Shown piece by piece: positions 1 to 8,630 of a stretch of 64,000 nt of DNA. The stretch lies in assembly GCF_030347395.1 (NCBI RefSeq), contig NZ_CP128170.1:1488001-1552000 (forward strand), read 5' to 3'. How positions within the stretch are numbered: the first letter of the stretch is position 1; the number at the start of each line of letters is the position of its first letter. The position numbers and the translations under genes were made by a program. The notes under the pieces are model-generated. The model had not been told where the DNA came from. It did not search any database and worked only from the letters and a program-made list of their open reading frames with translations. The DNA is from Microbacterium sp. ET2 (GTDB lineage Bacteria > Actinomycetota > Actinomycetes > Actinomycetales > Microbacteriaceae).

Positions 1-289
1 CTCCGAGGATCTCGCATGACGTGTCGACGCGAGGGGCTGGGCGAAGAACGTCGGGGTGGAACTCGACGTCTTCGAACGCCCGCCGCGCGCGGTCGAGGGA
101 GATCTCGCCCTCTGCGGCGCCGTCGGTGTAATCGAACGCCGCCTTCGGCGTGCGGCGCTTGGCGATCGCCCGCAGATCCGCGATCGTCAACGCCGATTCG
201 AGTCGGCGCTTGCGTCCGTTGAGCTCGGGGCGCTTGAACTGCATGAGCTCCAGCAGCTCGGCGGGGCGGGGAAGCTGACGGGTGACCAT
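1..289 (-). CDS. lldD: FMN-dependent alpha-hydroxy-acid (L-lactate) dehydrogenase, N-terminal part
   Basis: Only the first 96 codons are present; the gene runs off the left edge of the window. The visible part contains a basic segment followed by LTIADLRAIAKRRTPKAAFD and DYTDGAAEGE, the start of the FMN-dependent alpha-hydroxy-acid dehydrogenase barrel (LldD family: lactate + quinone to pyruvate). The ATG has GAGGAG 5 bases upstream, inside the end of rhaB, and only 2 bases separate the two genes, so it is the last visible gene of the rhamnose operon. L-lactaldehyde and L-lactate are end products of the RhaD/E route, which fits an LldD here. The active-site residues lie outside the window, so substrate is inferred from family and context. 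Confidence 0.78.
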   Translation of the reverse strand, partial: MVTRQLPRPAELLELMQFKRPELNGRKRRLESALTIADLRAIAKRRTPKAAFDYTDGAAEGEISLDRARRAFEDVEFHPDVLRPAPRVDTSCEILG

Positions 290-291
290 GG

Positions 292-1725
292 TCACTCCTC
301 CTCAGAGCGGGGATGGTGATGGCGAAGGTTCTGCGTGCGGGCAACGAGGTCTCGCAGAGCCTCGAGCGACCCGTCGACGAACCCGACGGCCCGGGCCTGG
401 ACGAGGATGTTCCCCAGCGCCGTTGCCTCGACAGGGCCGGCGACGACGGGCACACCCGCGCGGTCGGCGGTCCGCTGGCATAGGAGTTCGTTCATCGCCC
501 CACCGCCGACGATGTGGATGACGCGGAGCGGGGTCCCCCGCAGTGCCGCGGCGTGGTGGGCTGTTCGGGCGAAGGCATCGGCGAGCGACTCGATGATGCT
601 TCGGGTGTACTCCGCCTGAGTGCGCGGTGGGGCGACTCCGTGCTCCTCGCACCAGGCGTTGATCCGGGCGGTCATGTCGCCGGGACGGAGGAAGCGGGAG
701 TCGTCTACGTCGAACAGCGGAACCGACGTCACAGGGACCTCCGCCGCCGATCCCAGGAGCTCGGGAAGGTCGATGCGGTCCCCCTCCTGTTCCCACCCGC
801 GGATGGTCTCGGTGAGAATCCACAGGCCCATAACGTTGCGGAGCAGACGGATGCGTCCGTCGACGCCTCCCTCGTTGCTGAACCCTGCTTCGCGGGCCTC
901 CGTCGTGAGGACGGGGGTCTCCGTTTCCACACCGACAAGCCCCCAGGTGCCGCACGAGATGAACGCGGCACCGTCCTGCGTCATCGGCACCGCGACGACC
1001 GCGGACGCGGTGTCGTGAGAACCGACCGCCGTCACCGCGACCGAAGGCGACAGTCCGGTGCCGCTCGCAACGCCGTCTGAGAGGGTGCCGACCAGATCAC
1101 CGGGCGCGACGAGGTCGGGCAGGAGTGAGCGCCGGATCCCCACCCTGTCGAGGAGTTCGGTGTCCCAGCGTCCGGAACGGATATCGATCAGCCCGGTGGT
1201 CGATGCGTTCGTGCGCTCGGCCCAGATCGATCCGGTCAACCAGTACCCGAGCAGGTCGGGGATGAGGAGGAGCTTGTCCGCCAGATCGAGGAAGTCCCCC
1301 TCCTCCGATTCGAGCTGGTAGACGGTGTTGAAGGGCAGGTGTTGCAGTCCGTTCCGGGCGAAGAGCTCGGGGTGACGGATCCGGTTGTGCACACGAACCA
1401 CGCCGCGCCATGTTCGCTCGTCGCGGTAGTGGACGGGGTTCCGTAACAGCGTCCCGCGCCGCAGCATCCCGTAGTCCACTGCCCAGGAATCCACGCCGAC
1501 CGATCGCAGATCGGGTGCGACGCGGCCGGCGGCGCGGAGCCCCGCGAGCGACTCTCCCCACAGGTGGAGAATGTCCCAGTGCAGGGTGTCCCCCACGCGG
1601 ACAGGGGTGTTCGGGAAGCGTGCGACTGTCTCCGTTTCCAGTGCGTCGGGCCCGACCCGACCGACGATGACGCGGCCGCTGGTTGCTCCGAGGTCGATGG
1701 CCGCGACCGCGCCGGTACCTGTCAT
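292..1725 (-). CDS. rhaB: Rhamnulokinase (FGGY family)
   Basis: 477 residues, normal for RhaB. It phosphorylates L-rhamnulose with ATP to L-rhamnulose 1-phosphate in the cytoplasm. The N-terminal phosphate-binding motif DLGATSGR (residues 11-18) is the form typical of rhamnulokinases, and GSHDTASAV and SCGTWGLVG in the middle belong to the FGGY fold. The C-terminal half has the HIVGGGAMNELLCQ adenosine motif. The start ATG overlaps the stop of the upstream rhaD/E gene (ATGA), indicating translational coupling. The gene sits between the aldolase and lldD in one minus-strand operon. Identification is supported by both sequence and context. Confidence 0.93.
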   Translation of the reverse strand: MTGTGAVAAIDLGATSGRVIVGRVGPDALETETVARFPNTPVRVGDTLHWDILHLWGESLAGLRAAGRVAPDLRSVGVDSWAVDYGMLRRGTLLRNPVHYRDERTWRGVVRVHNRIRHPELFARNGLQHLPFNTVYQLESEEGDFLDLADKLLLIPDLLGYWLTGSIWAERTNASTTGLIDIRSGRWDTELLDRVGIRRSLLPDLVAPGDLVGTLSDGVASGTGLSPSVAVTAVGSHDTASAVVAVPMTQDGAAFISCGTWGLVGVETETPVLTTEAREAGFSNEGGVDGRIRLLRNVMGLWILTETIRGWEQEGDRIDLPELLGSAAEVPVTSVPLFDVDDSRFLRPGDMTARINAWCEEHGVAPPRTQAEYTRSIIESLADAFARTAHHAAALRGTPLRVIHIVGGGAMNELLCQRTADRAGVPVVAGPVEATALGNILVQARAVGFVDGSLEALRDLVARTQNLRHHHPRSEEE

Positions 1726-3758
1726 CGGAGGAACGCGGCCGCGACACCGGAATCGACGGGGATGTGCAGACCCGTCGTGCGGCTGAGCTCGGGGCCGGTC
1801 AGGACGTAGACGGCGTCTGCGACGTTCTCGGGCACGACCTCGCGCTTGAGGATGGTGCGCTGGGCGTAGAACGTGCCGAGGTCCTTCTCCTCCACGCCGT
1901 AGGTGGCGGCGCGGTTGGCGCCCCAGCCGGAGGCGAAGATGCCCGAGCCGCGCACGACCCCGTCGGGGTTGATGCCGTTCACGCGTACCCCGTGCTCCCC
2001 GAGCTCGACCGCGAGCAAGCGGACCTGGTGGGCCTGGTCGGCTTTGGTCGCCGAGTAGGCGATGTTGTTCGGGCCCGCGAAGACGGAGTTCTTCGACGAG
2101 ATGTAGACGACATCGCCGCCGAGCTGCTGCTCGATGAGGACCTTCGCCGCCGCCTTCGACACCAGGAACGACCCCTTGGCCATCACGTCGTGCTGCAGGT
2201 CCCAGTCCTTCTCGGTGGTCTCCAGCAGCGGCTTGGACAGCGACAGCCCGGCATTGTTGACGACGAGGTCGACACCGCCGAAGGCGAGCACCGCGGCATC
2301 CATCGCAGCCCGGACCGCGTCGGCGTCGGCGACGTTCGCGGCGACGCCGATGGCCACATCGGTGTCGCCGAGCTCCGCCGCGGCCGCCCGCGCCTTCTCG
2401 AGATCGAGATCAGCGACCACCACACATGCGCCTTCTGCGGCGAGGCGGGTCGCGATGGCCTTGCCGATGCCGGATGCTGCGCCGCTGACGAACGCGATGC
2501 GGCCCTGGTGGGTCTTGGGCTTCGGCATGCGCTGCAGCTTGGCCTCTTCCAATGCCCAGTACTCGATGCGGAACTTCTCGGCATCGCTGATCGGCGCGTA
2601 GGTCGACAGCGCCTCGGCGCCGCGCATGACGTTGATGGCGTTGACGTAGAACTCCCCCGCGACGCGCGCGGTCTGCTTGTTGGCACCGTACGAGAACATG
2701 CCCACGCCCGGCACGAGCACGATCAGCGGGTCGGCGCCGCGGATCGCCGGGCTGTCGGCGGTGGCGTGCGCGTCGTAATACGCCTGGTAGTCGGCGCGGT
2801 ACTCCTCGTGCAGCTCACGCAGGCGGGCGACGGATGCCTCGACCTCCGCGTCGGCCGGCAGGTCGAGGATCAGCGGCTTCACCTTGGTGCGCAGGAAGTG
2901 GTCGGGGCAGCTGGTGCCGAGCGCGGCGAGCGCGGGCGCCTTCTCGGAGGCCAGGAAGTCCAGCACGACGTCGGAGTCGGTGAAGTGACCCACCATGGGC
3001 TTGTCCGTGGACGCGAGCCCGCGGATCGTGGGTGCGAGCGCGGCAGCCTTCGCCCGGCGCTCTGCCTCGGGGAGTGCATCGAATCCCTGCCGCACGCCGC
3101 CGAACGGCTCGTCCTTGCCGTTCTCGGCGATGTACTCGGCGGCAGTCCCTATGATCCACAGGGAGTTCTGCTCGGCTTCGTCCGAGGTGTCGCCCCACGC
3201 CGTGATGCCGTGCCCGCCGAGGACGCATCCGATCGCCTGTGGATTGCGCGCCTTCACGTCGGCGATGTCGAGGCCCAGCTGAAACCCGGGGCGGCGCCAG
3301 GGCACCCAGACGACCTTGTCTCCGAAGATCGTGCGGGTCAGCTCTTCGCCTTCCGCGGCGGTGGCGATGGCGATGCCCGAATCGGGGTGCAGGTGGTCGA
3401 CGTGCGCGGCATCCACGAGCCCGTGCATGGCGGTGTCGATCGACGGCACGGCGCCGCCTTTGCCGTGCAGACAGTAGTCGAACGCCGCGACCATCTCGTC
3501 CTCCCGTTCGACGCCCGGGTAGACGTTCACGAGAGCACGCATCCGATCGAGTCGGAGCACGGCGAGCCCGGCCTCGGTGAGTGTGCCCAGGTCGCCACCG
3601 GAGCCCTTGACCCACAGCAGCTCGACAGGCTCACCCGTGACCGGATCGGTCTCGGCGCCCTTCGCGGAGGTGTTGCCGCCGGCGTAGTTCGTGTTCTTCG
3701 GGTCGGCGCCGAGGCGGTTGGAACGCGCGATGAGGTCGGCTGCTGCGGGATTCGTCAT
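1722..3758 (-). CDS. rhaD: Bifunctional rhamnulose-1-phosphate aldolase / L-lactaldehyde dehydrogenase
   Basis: 678-residue fusion. Residues 1 to about 400 form a class II aldolase/adducin domain with GGNTS (27-31) and the zinc motif DHLHPD (His122, His124). From about residue 415 a short-chain dehydrogenase follows, with the Rossmann motif SGAASGIGKAIA, the structural NNAG and the catalytic YSATK (Tyr/Lys around residue 568). The pair cleaves L-rhamnulose 1-phosphate to DHAP and L-lactaldehyde and oxidises the latter to L-lactate (RhaD/RhaE or YuxG type). It lies 45 bases after rhaI and overlaps rhaB by 4 bases. The downstream lldD would take L-lactate to pyruvate, completing the non-E. coli rhamnose route. 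Confidence 0.92.
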   Translation of the reverse strand: MTNPAAADLIARSNRLGADPKNTNYAGGNTSAKGAETDPVTGEPVELLWVKGSGGDLGTLTEAGLAVLRLDRMRALVNVYPGVEREDEMVAAFDYCLHGKGGAVPSIDTAMHGLVDAAHVDHLHPDSGIAIATAAEGEELTRTIFGDKVVWVPWRRPGFQLGLDIADVKARNPQAIGCVLGGHGITAWGDTSDEAEQNSLWIIGTAAEYIAENGKDEPFGGVRQGFDALPEAERRAKAAALAPTIRGLASTDKPMVGHFTDSDVVLDFLASEKAPALAALGTSCPDHFLRTKVKPLILDLPADAEVEASVARLRELHEEYRADYQAYYDAHATADSPAIRGADPLIVLVPGVGMFSYGANKQTARVAGEFYVNAINVMRGAEALSTYAPISDAEKFRIEYWALEEAKLQRMPKPKTHQGRIAFVSGAASGIGKAIATRLAAEGACVVVADLDLEKARAAAAELGDTDVAIGVAANVADADAVRAAMDAAVLAFGGVDLVVNNAGLSLSKPLLETTEKDWDLQHDVMAKGSFLVSKAAAKVLIEQQLGGDVVYISSKNSVFAGPNNIAYSATKADQAHQVRLLAVELGEHGVRVNGINPDGVVRGSGIFASGWGANRAATYGVEEKDLGTFYAQRTILKREVVPENVADAVYVLTGPELSRTTGLHIPVDSGVAAAFLR

Positions 3759-3803
3759 GAGGTCCTCGAAATCGTTGCGGTGATGTTGGAGCGACGGCGC
3801 GGG

Positions 3804-4973
3804 CTACGCGCCCCACCCGGCCTGAGCGCCGCCGACGCGGTCGGCCGCGATCCGCTCCTGGTAGCCCGATGCCGCATACGCAGCCATCGGGTCGGCAGGC
3901 AGACCGCGCGACTCACGCCATTCGGCGAGCGCCGGACGCACATCGGTGTAGAAAGCGTCCATGAAGACCGCCTGCGCACCGAGCACATCGTTCGCGGACT
4001 GGGCGGCGGCAAGGGCATCGCGATCGACGAGCAGCGCGCGGGCCGTCATCTCCTGAACATTCAACACCGACCGGATCTGACCGGGAATCTTGTCCTCGAT
4101 GTTGTGGCACTGGTCGAGCATGAAGGCCACATCGGGATTGTTCAAGCCGCCACCGCGGACCACTTCGAAGAGGATGCGGAACAGCTGGAACGGATCAGCG
4201 GCGCCGACGATGAGGTCGTCGTCCGCGTAGAAGCGGGAGTTGAAGTCGAACGAGCCGAGTTTCCCGAGCCGCAGCAGCTGCATCACGATGAACTCGATGT
4301 TCGTCCCGGGCGCGTGATGGCCGGTGTCGAGGCACACCATCGCCCTGTCGCCGAGGGCCGCCACCTGGGCGTACGAGGTACCCCAGTCCGGGACATCCGT
4401 GTGGTAGAACGCCGGTTCGAAGAACTTGTACTCCAGCACCAGCCGCTGCTCGTTACCGAGGCGGGCGTAGACCTGCTGCAGCGAGTCGGCGAGGCGGTTC
4501 TGGCGGGCGCGCATGTCGTTCTGGCCGGGATAGTTCGATCCTTCGGCGAGCCAGATCTTCAGGTCGCGCGACCCGGTCGCGTGCATGATGTCGATGCACT
4601 CGAAGTGGTGGTCGATCGCCTTCTGCCGGATGCGGTCCTCCGCGTGCGTCAGCGCCCCGAACTTGTAGTCCTCGTCCTGGAACGTGTTCGAGTTGATCGT
4701 GCCGAGCTTCACGCCCAGGCCTTCCGCGTGGTCCCGGAGGGCGTTGTACGAGTCGACCTTGTCCCACGGAATGTGCAGCGCAACGCTCGGCGCCAGCGCA
4801 GTGAACTCGTTCACCTTCGCCGCATCCGCGATCTTCTCGAACGGATCGCGCGGCGTGCCGGGCGTCGTGAAGACGCGGAAGCGGGTGCCGGAGTTGCCGA
4901 ACGCCCAAGAGGGGAGTTCGATGCCCTGCGCGGAGAGCTGCTGAAGAGCATCCGGCGTCAGTGTCTTGCTCAT
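3804..4973 (-). CDS. rhaI: L-rhamnose isomerase (RhaI type)
   Basis: 389 residues from the chosen ATG. It interconverts L-rhamnose and L-rhamnulose. It belongs to the xylose-isomerase-like TIM-barrel group (Pseudomonas stutzeri RhaI) rather than E. coli RhaA. Metal-site motifs are visible: LVLEYKFFEP (Glu181), CLDTGHHAPG (Asp216, His219) and SFDFNSRFYADDD (Asp243). GGAGG lies 7 bases before this ATG; an ATG immediately upstream (ends 4976) would leave only 4 bases, so either could be used. Longer in-frame starts run through the operator and are unlikely. It is first gene of the rha operon, transcribed divergently from the LacI regulator, with two operator-like palindromes upstream. Confidence 0.93.
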   Translation of the reverse strand: MSKTLTPDALQQLSAQGIELPSWAFGNSGTRFRVFTTPGTPRDPFEKIADAAKVNEFTALAPSVALHIPWDKVDSYNALRDHAEGLGVKLGTINSNTFQDEDYKFGALTHAEDRIRQKAIDHHFECIDIMHATGSRDLKIWLAEGSNYPGQNDMRARQNRLADSLQQVYARLGNEQRLVLEYKFFEPAFYHTDVPDWGTSYAQVAALGDRAMVCLDTGHHAPGTNIEFIVMQLLRLGKLGSFDFNSRFYADDDLIVGAADPFQLFRILFEVVRGGGLNNPDVAFMLDQCHNIEDKIPGQIRSVLNVQEMTARALLVDRDALAAAQSANDVLGAQAVFMDAFYTDVRPALAEWRESRGLPADPMAAYAASGYQERIAADRVGGAQAGWGA

Positions 4974-4989
4974 CATGAGACCTCCGTAA

Positions 4990-5025
4990 TGAATCGTTTC
5001 AACGCTAGCGTGCTGTATCGTTTCA
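4990..5025. promoter_or_regulatory. Two LacI-family operators between rhaI and its regulator
   Basis: TGAATCGTTTCA at 4990-5001 and TGTATCGTTTCA at 5014-5025 are near-palindromes with the central CG typical of LacI-family sites (ideal form TGAAACGTTTCA). They lie in the 83-base gap between the divergent rhaI and lacI-type genes, placed to control both. Binding by the adjacent regulator is inferred. Confidence 0.7.
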
Positions 5026-5056
5026 CGCAACCAGACCGTGAACGAAGAAGGCGAAG

Positions 5057-6088
5057 ATGTCCGTCAGCGTGAAGGACGTCGCGGCCCTGGCTCAGGTGTC
5101 GGTGGGCACCGTCTCGAACGTGCTGAACAGACCCGAGAGGGTGTCGGCTGCGACGGTGCAGCGGGTCCAGCGCGCGATCGACGAGCTCGGCTTCGTCCGC
5201 AACGATGCCGCTCGACAGCTGCGGGCCGGGCACAGCCGAAGTATCGGCCTCGCTGTGCTGGACGTCCGCAACCCGTTCTTCACCGACCTCGCACGCGGGG
5301 CGGAGCAGCAAGCCGCCGAGAAGGATCTCTCGGTTCTCCTCGGTAACAGCGACAACGATGTCTCACGCGAAGCGAGGTACCTCGATCTTTTCGAGGAGCA
5401 GCGTGTTCAGGGCGTTCTCATCACACCGGTCGGCGACATCACGGCCCGGCTCGCACGTCTGCGTTCGAGGGGAATTCCCGTCGTCCTCGTCGATCGCCCC
5501 AGTGACGGCGGCGAGTTGTCCTCCGTCGCCGTCGACGACGTCGGCGGCGGATGCCTTGCCGCCCGCCACCTGCTCGACACCGGACGGCGACGGATCGCCT
5601 TCGTCGGCGGCCCACCGTCCATCCGGCAGGTGAGCGACCGTCACGAGGGGGCCCGCCGTGCGGTGGCCGAAACCGCGGAGGCGACTCTGGAAGTGATCGA
5701 GACCGCGGGACTCACGGTCCTCGAGGGGCGCGCCGCGGGCGAGCAGCTGCGAGGCCGCCCGATCGGACAACGCCCTGACGCCGTGTTCGCAGCGAACGAC
5801 CTGCTCGCCGTAGGCGTGCTGCAGGCACTGATGATCCTGGGATCCATCTCCGTGCCCGATGACGTCGCCATCATCGGCTACGACGACATCGACTTCGCGT
5901 CAGCGGCCGTTGTGCCGCTCTCGTCCATCCGTCAGCCGAGTGAAGCGATCGGGCGTCAAGCGGTGGATCTGCTGCTGCAGGAGATCGACGGTCGCGAAGC
6001 ACCGAAGCAGGTGACGTTTCAACCGGAACTGATCGTGCGACGTTCCACACGAGACTCGAGCACACCCCGGTCAAGCAATACGACCTGA
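5057..6088 (+). CDS. LacI-family transcriptional regulator of rhamnose genes
   Basis: 343 residues. The N-terminal helix-turn-helix reads VKDVAALAQVSVGTVSNVLN (residues 5-24) and is followed by the hinge RPERVSAATVQRVQRAIDEL and a periplasmic-binding-protein-like effector domain ending in the usual DDVAIIGYDDIDFASAAVVPLSSI segment. GAAGAAGG lies upstream of the ATG. It is divergent from rhaI with two LacI-type operators between them, so it most likely represses the rhamnose operon and is relieved by rhamnose or rhamnulose. The ligand is inferred from position only. The final 10 bases overlap a zinc-ribbon gene remnant on the other strand. Confidence 0.9.
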   Translation: MSVSVKDVAALAQVSVGTVSNVLNRPERVSAATVQRVQRAIDELGFVRNDAARQLRAGHSRSIGLAVLDVRNPFFTDLARGAEQQAAEKDLSVLLGNSDNDVSREARYLDLFEEQRVQGVLITPVGDITARLARLRSRGIPVVLVDRPSDGGELSSVAVDDVGGGCLAARHLLDTGRRRIAFVGGPPSIRQVSDRHEGARRAVAETAEATLEVIETAGLTVLEGRAAGEQLRGRPIGQRPDAVFAANDLLAVGVLQALMILGSISVPDDVAIIGYDDIDFASAAVVPLSSIRQPSEAIGRQAVDLLLQEIDGREAPKQVTFQPELIVRRSTRDSSTPRSSNTT

Positions 6089-6252
6089 TGCAGGAACAGA
6101 TTGTCCTGGGCCTGCGTCTCATAGCCGGACGGATCACGAATGCACTCGGGGCACCAATGACCAGCGGTGAGAATCAGTCGTGGACTGCCTGCGAAAATGT
6201 GTCCCCACGCGCACCTCCATACCAGGGGACGCTTGGTGGCGCTTCGCCATCC
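6079..6252 (-). pseudogene. Remnant of a zinc-ribbon (treble-clef) domain protein
   Basis: Reading the minus strand from 6252, an open segment encodes a domain with RPLVWRCAWGH, FAGSPRLILTAGHWCPEC and YETQAQDNLFLHQV. The CxxGH...WCPEC pattern is that of repeated treble-clef zinc ribbons (DUF4379-like). No start codon with a ribosome site or full-length partner is present: on one side it runs into the end of the LacI gene, and on the other it dissolves into the repeat element. It therefore looks like a decayed fragment. Function unknown. Confidence 0.5.
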
Positions 6253-6287
6253 GAAGCGACGACGCGTCACCTTGGGCCGCCAGCGCG

Positions 6288-6640
6288 TACGGTGGGGCAG
6301 GATCCCACCGCAGGTACGCGCTCGAATTCTTCCCGACCGGGCCTTTTCTCCGACCGAGCGACGGCGCTCCTGCCTCAGCGAGCAAGAATCGGGCAACTCG
6401 ACCTTTCCCACGGAATGAGCACGAAGTGGATAACAAAAGGCCCGGTCAAATGAGAAAAGCGCCGCACAGGATGCGCGACGCTCTTGCTCAATCCCATTGA
6501 ACGGAACCGGAAAACGGCCTCTGATCAGGGGTTTATGGCGGTGACGGTGGGATTTGAACTCACACCGCCTGGCGTTTCGCGGGTGTACAAGCCCGTGTTT
6601 CTGCGGATCGCTAGGTTTCGCCGATGTGCCCGGTGGGTCA
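6288..6640. repeat. Structured repeat, left copy, flanking the accessory block
   Basis: This stretch matches 20882-21255 in the same orientation, roughly 70 percent identical by eye. Shared parts in order are: a perfect hairpin CGGTGGG-7-CCCACCG (6290-6310), AGCAAGAATCG and CGACCTTTCCC, a degenerate terminator hairpin (6458-6482), TTGAACGGAACC, and an identical 31-base core at 6532-6562. The core, read on the minus strand, contains a tRNA T-arm and 3' acceptor half (GAGTTCAAATCCCAC then CGTCACC, G, CCA). The end overlaps the stop of the first ARH gene by 3 bases. Apart from the zinc-ribbon remnant, the interval 6089-6637 has no credible gene. Confidence 0.65.
6458..6482. terminator. Degenerate terminator hairpin in left repeat
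   Basis: AGCGCCGC (6458-6465) and GCGACGCT (6475-6482) pair with a single mismatch. The T-tract of the right-hand copy is here interrupted by C, so activity is probably reduced. Confidence 0.45.
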
Positions 6641-7810
6641 GGTTGCAACGGATTTTTTCTCGGCGGTTCCAAAAGCAGTTGAAGGCTCGTGAGGGCCGAG
6701 GTCCTGAATCCGCTGTCGTGAATCTTGCACACTCGCGATCACTGCTTCATACAAGCCCCGAGCGCTCTCAAGGGGTGTGCGCTTGGAGACGGTGTAGTTG
6801 TCGGCTATGACCTGCTCAGTGACCGTGTCGAGCCATCGCGCGGGCACTTCCTCGATTCCTCGAAGACCGGCCGACCATCCGCCTGCGATGTAGGCGCGGC
6901 AGTCCGTATCGCGCCCCATATTGACGCTGTTCACGATCGCGGGCTCCACGTGTCCTCCGCACAAGGAGAAGATGGCCATCGCCGACGAGAGGATCTCGAC
7001 AGCGTTCGACATCCAGTGACCTCGGTACCGCGCTTGGTAGAGGGGGCGCAGCTCCTTCCAGTCCGATGCCTGGCCGGCCCAGGCCAGGCCCTCCGCGACC
7101 TCGGCTCGAGGCACGCGCCCGAGATGGCTCAGAGCGACCCCGATGACGTCATCGACCGTGGCGTGTGGGCGCAGAGACTCGGCGGTGCCGGCGGCGATGG
7201 CGGCAGCCACGTCAAAGGAGTAGTTATCGCGCGGGCCACGAACGTCCTTGATCCGCGCGAGATCGTGCGCGTCACGCGCAGCCTGATCGGGATCGCACGC
7301 GTTGATGACACCGACGGCAATCATCATTTTGGATGTGCCGATCATGCCGGGGAACGTCGCGTACCGGCCGACCTCCCAGGGGAAGACCCCAGCTTTCAGG
7401 CTGTAATAGATCACCTGGTCCTGCGGACCGAGAAGGTATCCGAAGTTGTTGGGGTTGACATCGCGAATCCACACGCGCGCAAGATCGTCTACCGTGATGC
7501 GCCCCTTCTTCTCGATGATGGCGGTGACCGCAAGGCGGTAGCGCTCGTGGCCATCCTCGCTCTGTCCGGGAGGGCGATCGTGAAGGTGCCAGATGAAGGG
7601 GTAGCCCCACTCCTGCTCCATACGGGCATCGCCATTGGGCAGTCGCGTGCCCCACGTGCTGCTCTTCCCGTGCTGCGGAAGGAGCTCCGTCAGGAGGCCG
7701 TACTCGGCCTCGATCCGGTCCCAGCTCATCCCCTCAACGACATCACCCATCGAGTTGGCGATGGTCGTGGCCGCCTCGATTCCGTAAATCTTGTCGAAGA
7801 GTGTCGGCAT
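6638..7810 (-). CDS. ADP-ribosylglycohydrolase (ARH/DraG) family protein, paralogue 1
   Basis: 390 residues starting MPTLFDKIYGIEAATTIAN. Family marks are SMGDVVEG near the N-terminus (Gly22-Asp23) and the C-terminal NMGRDTDCRAYIAGGWSAGL (residues about 297-316), equivalent to the GxDTDTxAxIxGAxxGA metal/ribose motif of ARH proteins. The usual TDDT loop is not seen; the corresponding region reads PPGQSEDGHERYRLA. Known ARH enzymes remove ADP-ribose, but this one is in a sugar-acid operon, so cleavage of another glycoside is more likely (inference). It is the last gene of a minus-strand operon, 5 bases after the aldolase. Paralogue 2 is closely similar, and paralogue 3 is more distant. Confidence 0.85.
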   Translation of the reverse strand: MPTLFDKIYGIEAATTIANSMGDVVEGMSWDRIEAEYGLLTELLPQHGKSSTWGTRLPNGDARMEQEWGYPFIWHLHDRPPGQSEDGHERYRLAVTAIIEKKGRITVDDLARVWIRDVNPNNFGYLLGPQDQVIYYSLKAGVFPWEVGRYATFPGMIGTSKMMIAVGVINACDPDQAARDAHDLARIKDVRGPRDNYSFDVAAAIAAGTAESLRPHATVDDVIGVALSHLGRVPRAEVAEGLAWAGQASDWKELRPLYQARYRGHWMSNAVEILSSAMAIFSLCGGHVEPAIVNSVNMGRDTDCRAYIAGGWSAGLRGIEEVPARWLDTVTEQVIADNYTVSKRTPLESARGLYEAVIASVQDSRQRIQDLGPHEPSTAFGTAEKKSVAT

Positions 7811-7815
7811 GCTGA

Positions 7816-8583
7816 TCAGTCCGCCGTTCCGCAGGCGAGCCGCAACTCGTGCTCGGCGCCCGCCTTGAGCACCGCGAGGTCGTTCATGATCGTCGTCAGC
7901 CCGAACCCCTGCGCAAGACGTCGTGCCGCCATGGCGCCGCCAGCGCAGTGCACGCCAGCGACGATGCCGTGCCGCTCGCACGCCAGGCGGATCCGCTCGA
8001 TCGCCTCGACGTGCTCCGGCTCGGTGCGCTCGTAGGCAGGAGGAAGGCCCAGGCCCAGGGCCAGGTCTGCAGGGCCGACATAGACGGCGTCGAGACCCGG
8101 TGTCGCCGCGATCGCATCGACGTTGTCGAGCCCACGCGGAGTCTCGACCATGACGGCGACGAAGATCTGCTCGAGGTCAGGGGTGTCACGCGAGCCGATC
8201 GTCGTCGATGCCCGCACGGGCCCGAACGAGCGCACGCCGTGCGGGGGATAAAGTGTGGCGGCGACGGCGGCCGCCGCCTCCTCGGCGGTCTCGACGAGCG
8301 GCACGACAATGCCGAGGGCACCGATGTCGAGGATGCGGCCGATGACGGCCGCATCGTTCGAGGGCACGCGGGCCATCGGCACGGTGCCCTGTCCACCGAT
8401 TGCGGTGAACATCGCGACGGCGTCGGAAAGGTCGGCGGTGCCGTGCTGCATGTCGACGCTGACGTAGTCATATCCGGCCGAGGCGACAGCCTCTGCGGCG
8501 ACCGCGCTCGGGGAAGCGAGCCAGGCGCCTCGGATCGGCTGGCCGGCGGCGGCCGCCGCACGAAGGGGATTGACGTAACTCAT
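7816..8583 (-). CDS. HpcH/HpaI-family 2-keto-3-deoxy sugar-acid aldolase
   Basis: 255 residues from ATG at 8583, with AAGAGAT just upstream. It is a class II, metal-dependent aldolase of the HpcH/GarL/RhmA type, which cleaves 2-keto-3-deoxy acids to pyruvate plus an aldehyde (for example tartronate semialdehyde). Motifs: VDMQHG (43-48, catalytic His47), YPPHGVRSFGP, VETPRGLDNVDAI (metal Glu) and VYVGPADLALGLG (metal Asp). It lies downstream of the Ldh2-like dehydrogenase and 5 bases before ARH paralogue 1. Together with the glucarate-dehydratase-like enzyme at 17218 it points to a sugar-acid pathway. The exact substrate cannot be read from the sequence. Confidence 0.88.
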   Translation of the reverse strand: MSYVNPLRAAAAAGQPIRGAWLASPSAVAAEAVASAGYDYVSVDMQHGTADLSDAVAMFTAIGGQGTVPMARVPSNDAAVIGRILDIGALGIVVPLVETAEEAAAAVAATLYPPHGVRSFGPVRASTTIGSRDTPDLEQIFVAVMVETPRGLDNVDAIAATPGLDAVYVGPADLALGLGLPPAYERTEPEHVEAIERIRLACERHGIVAGVHCAGGAMAARRLAQGFGLTTIMNDLAVLKAGAEHELRLACGTAD

Positions 8584-8630
8584 AGATCTCTTGTTCTCGC
8601 TCTCAAAGGGCTCGTTTGGGGTTGGCATTC

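Noticed and set aside
1683..5072. 1129-codon open frame on the plus strand
   Set aside because: It lies antisense to rhaB, rhaD/E and rhaI, which have clear family motifs. Long open antisense frames are expected in GC-rich coding DNA.
6532..6562. Possible tRNA gene on the minus strand (also 21139-21169)
   Set aside because: Only a T-arm-like sequence and 3' acceptor half are present. No anticodon arm, D-arm or matching 5' acceptor half could be folded from the adjoining sequence, and the T-stem has an A-C mismatch.
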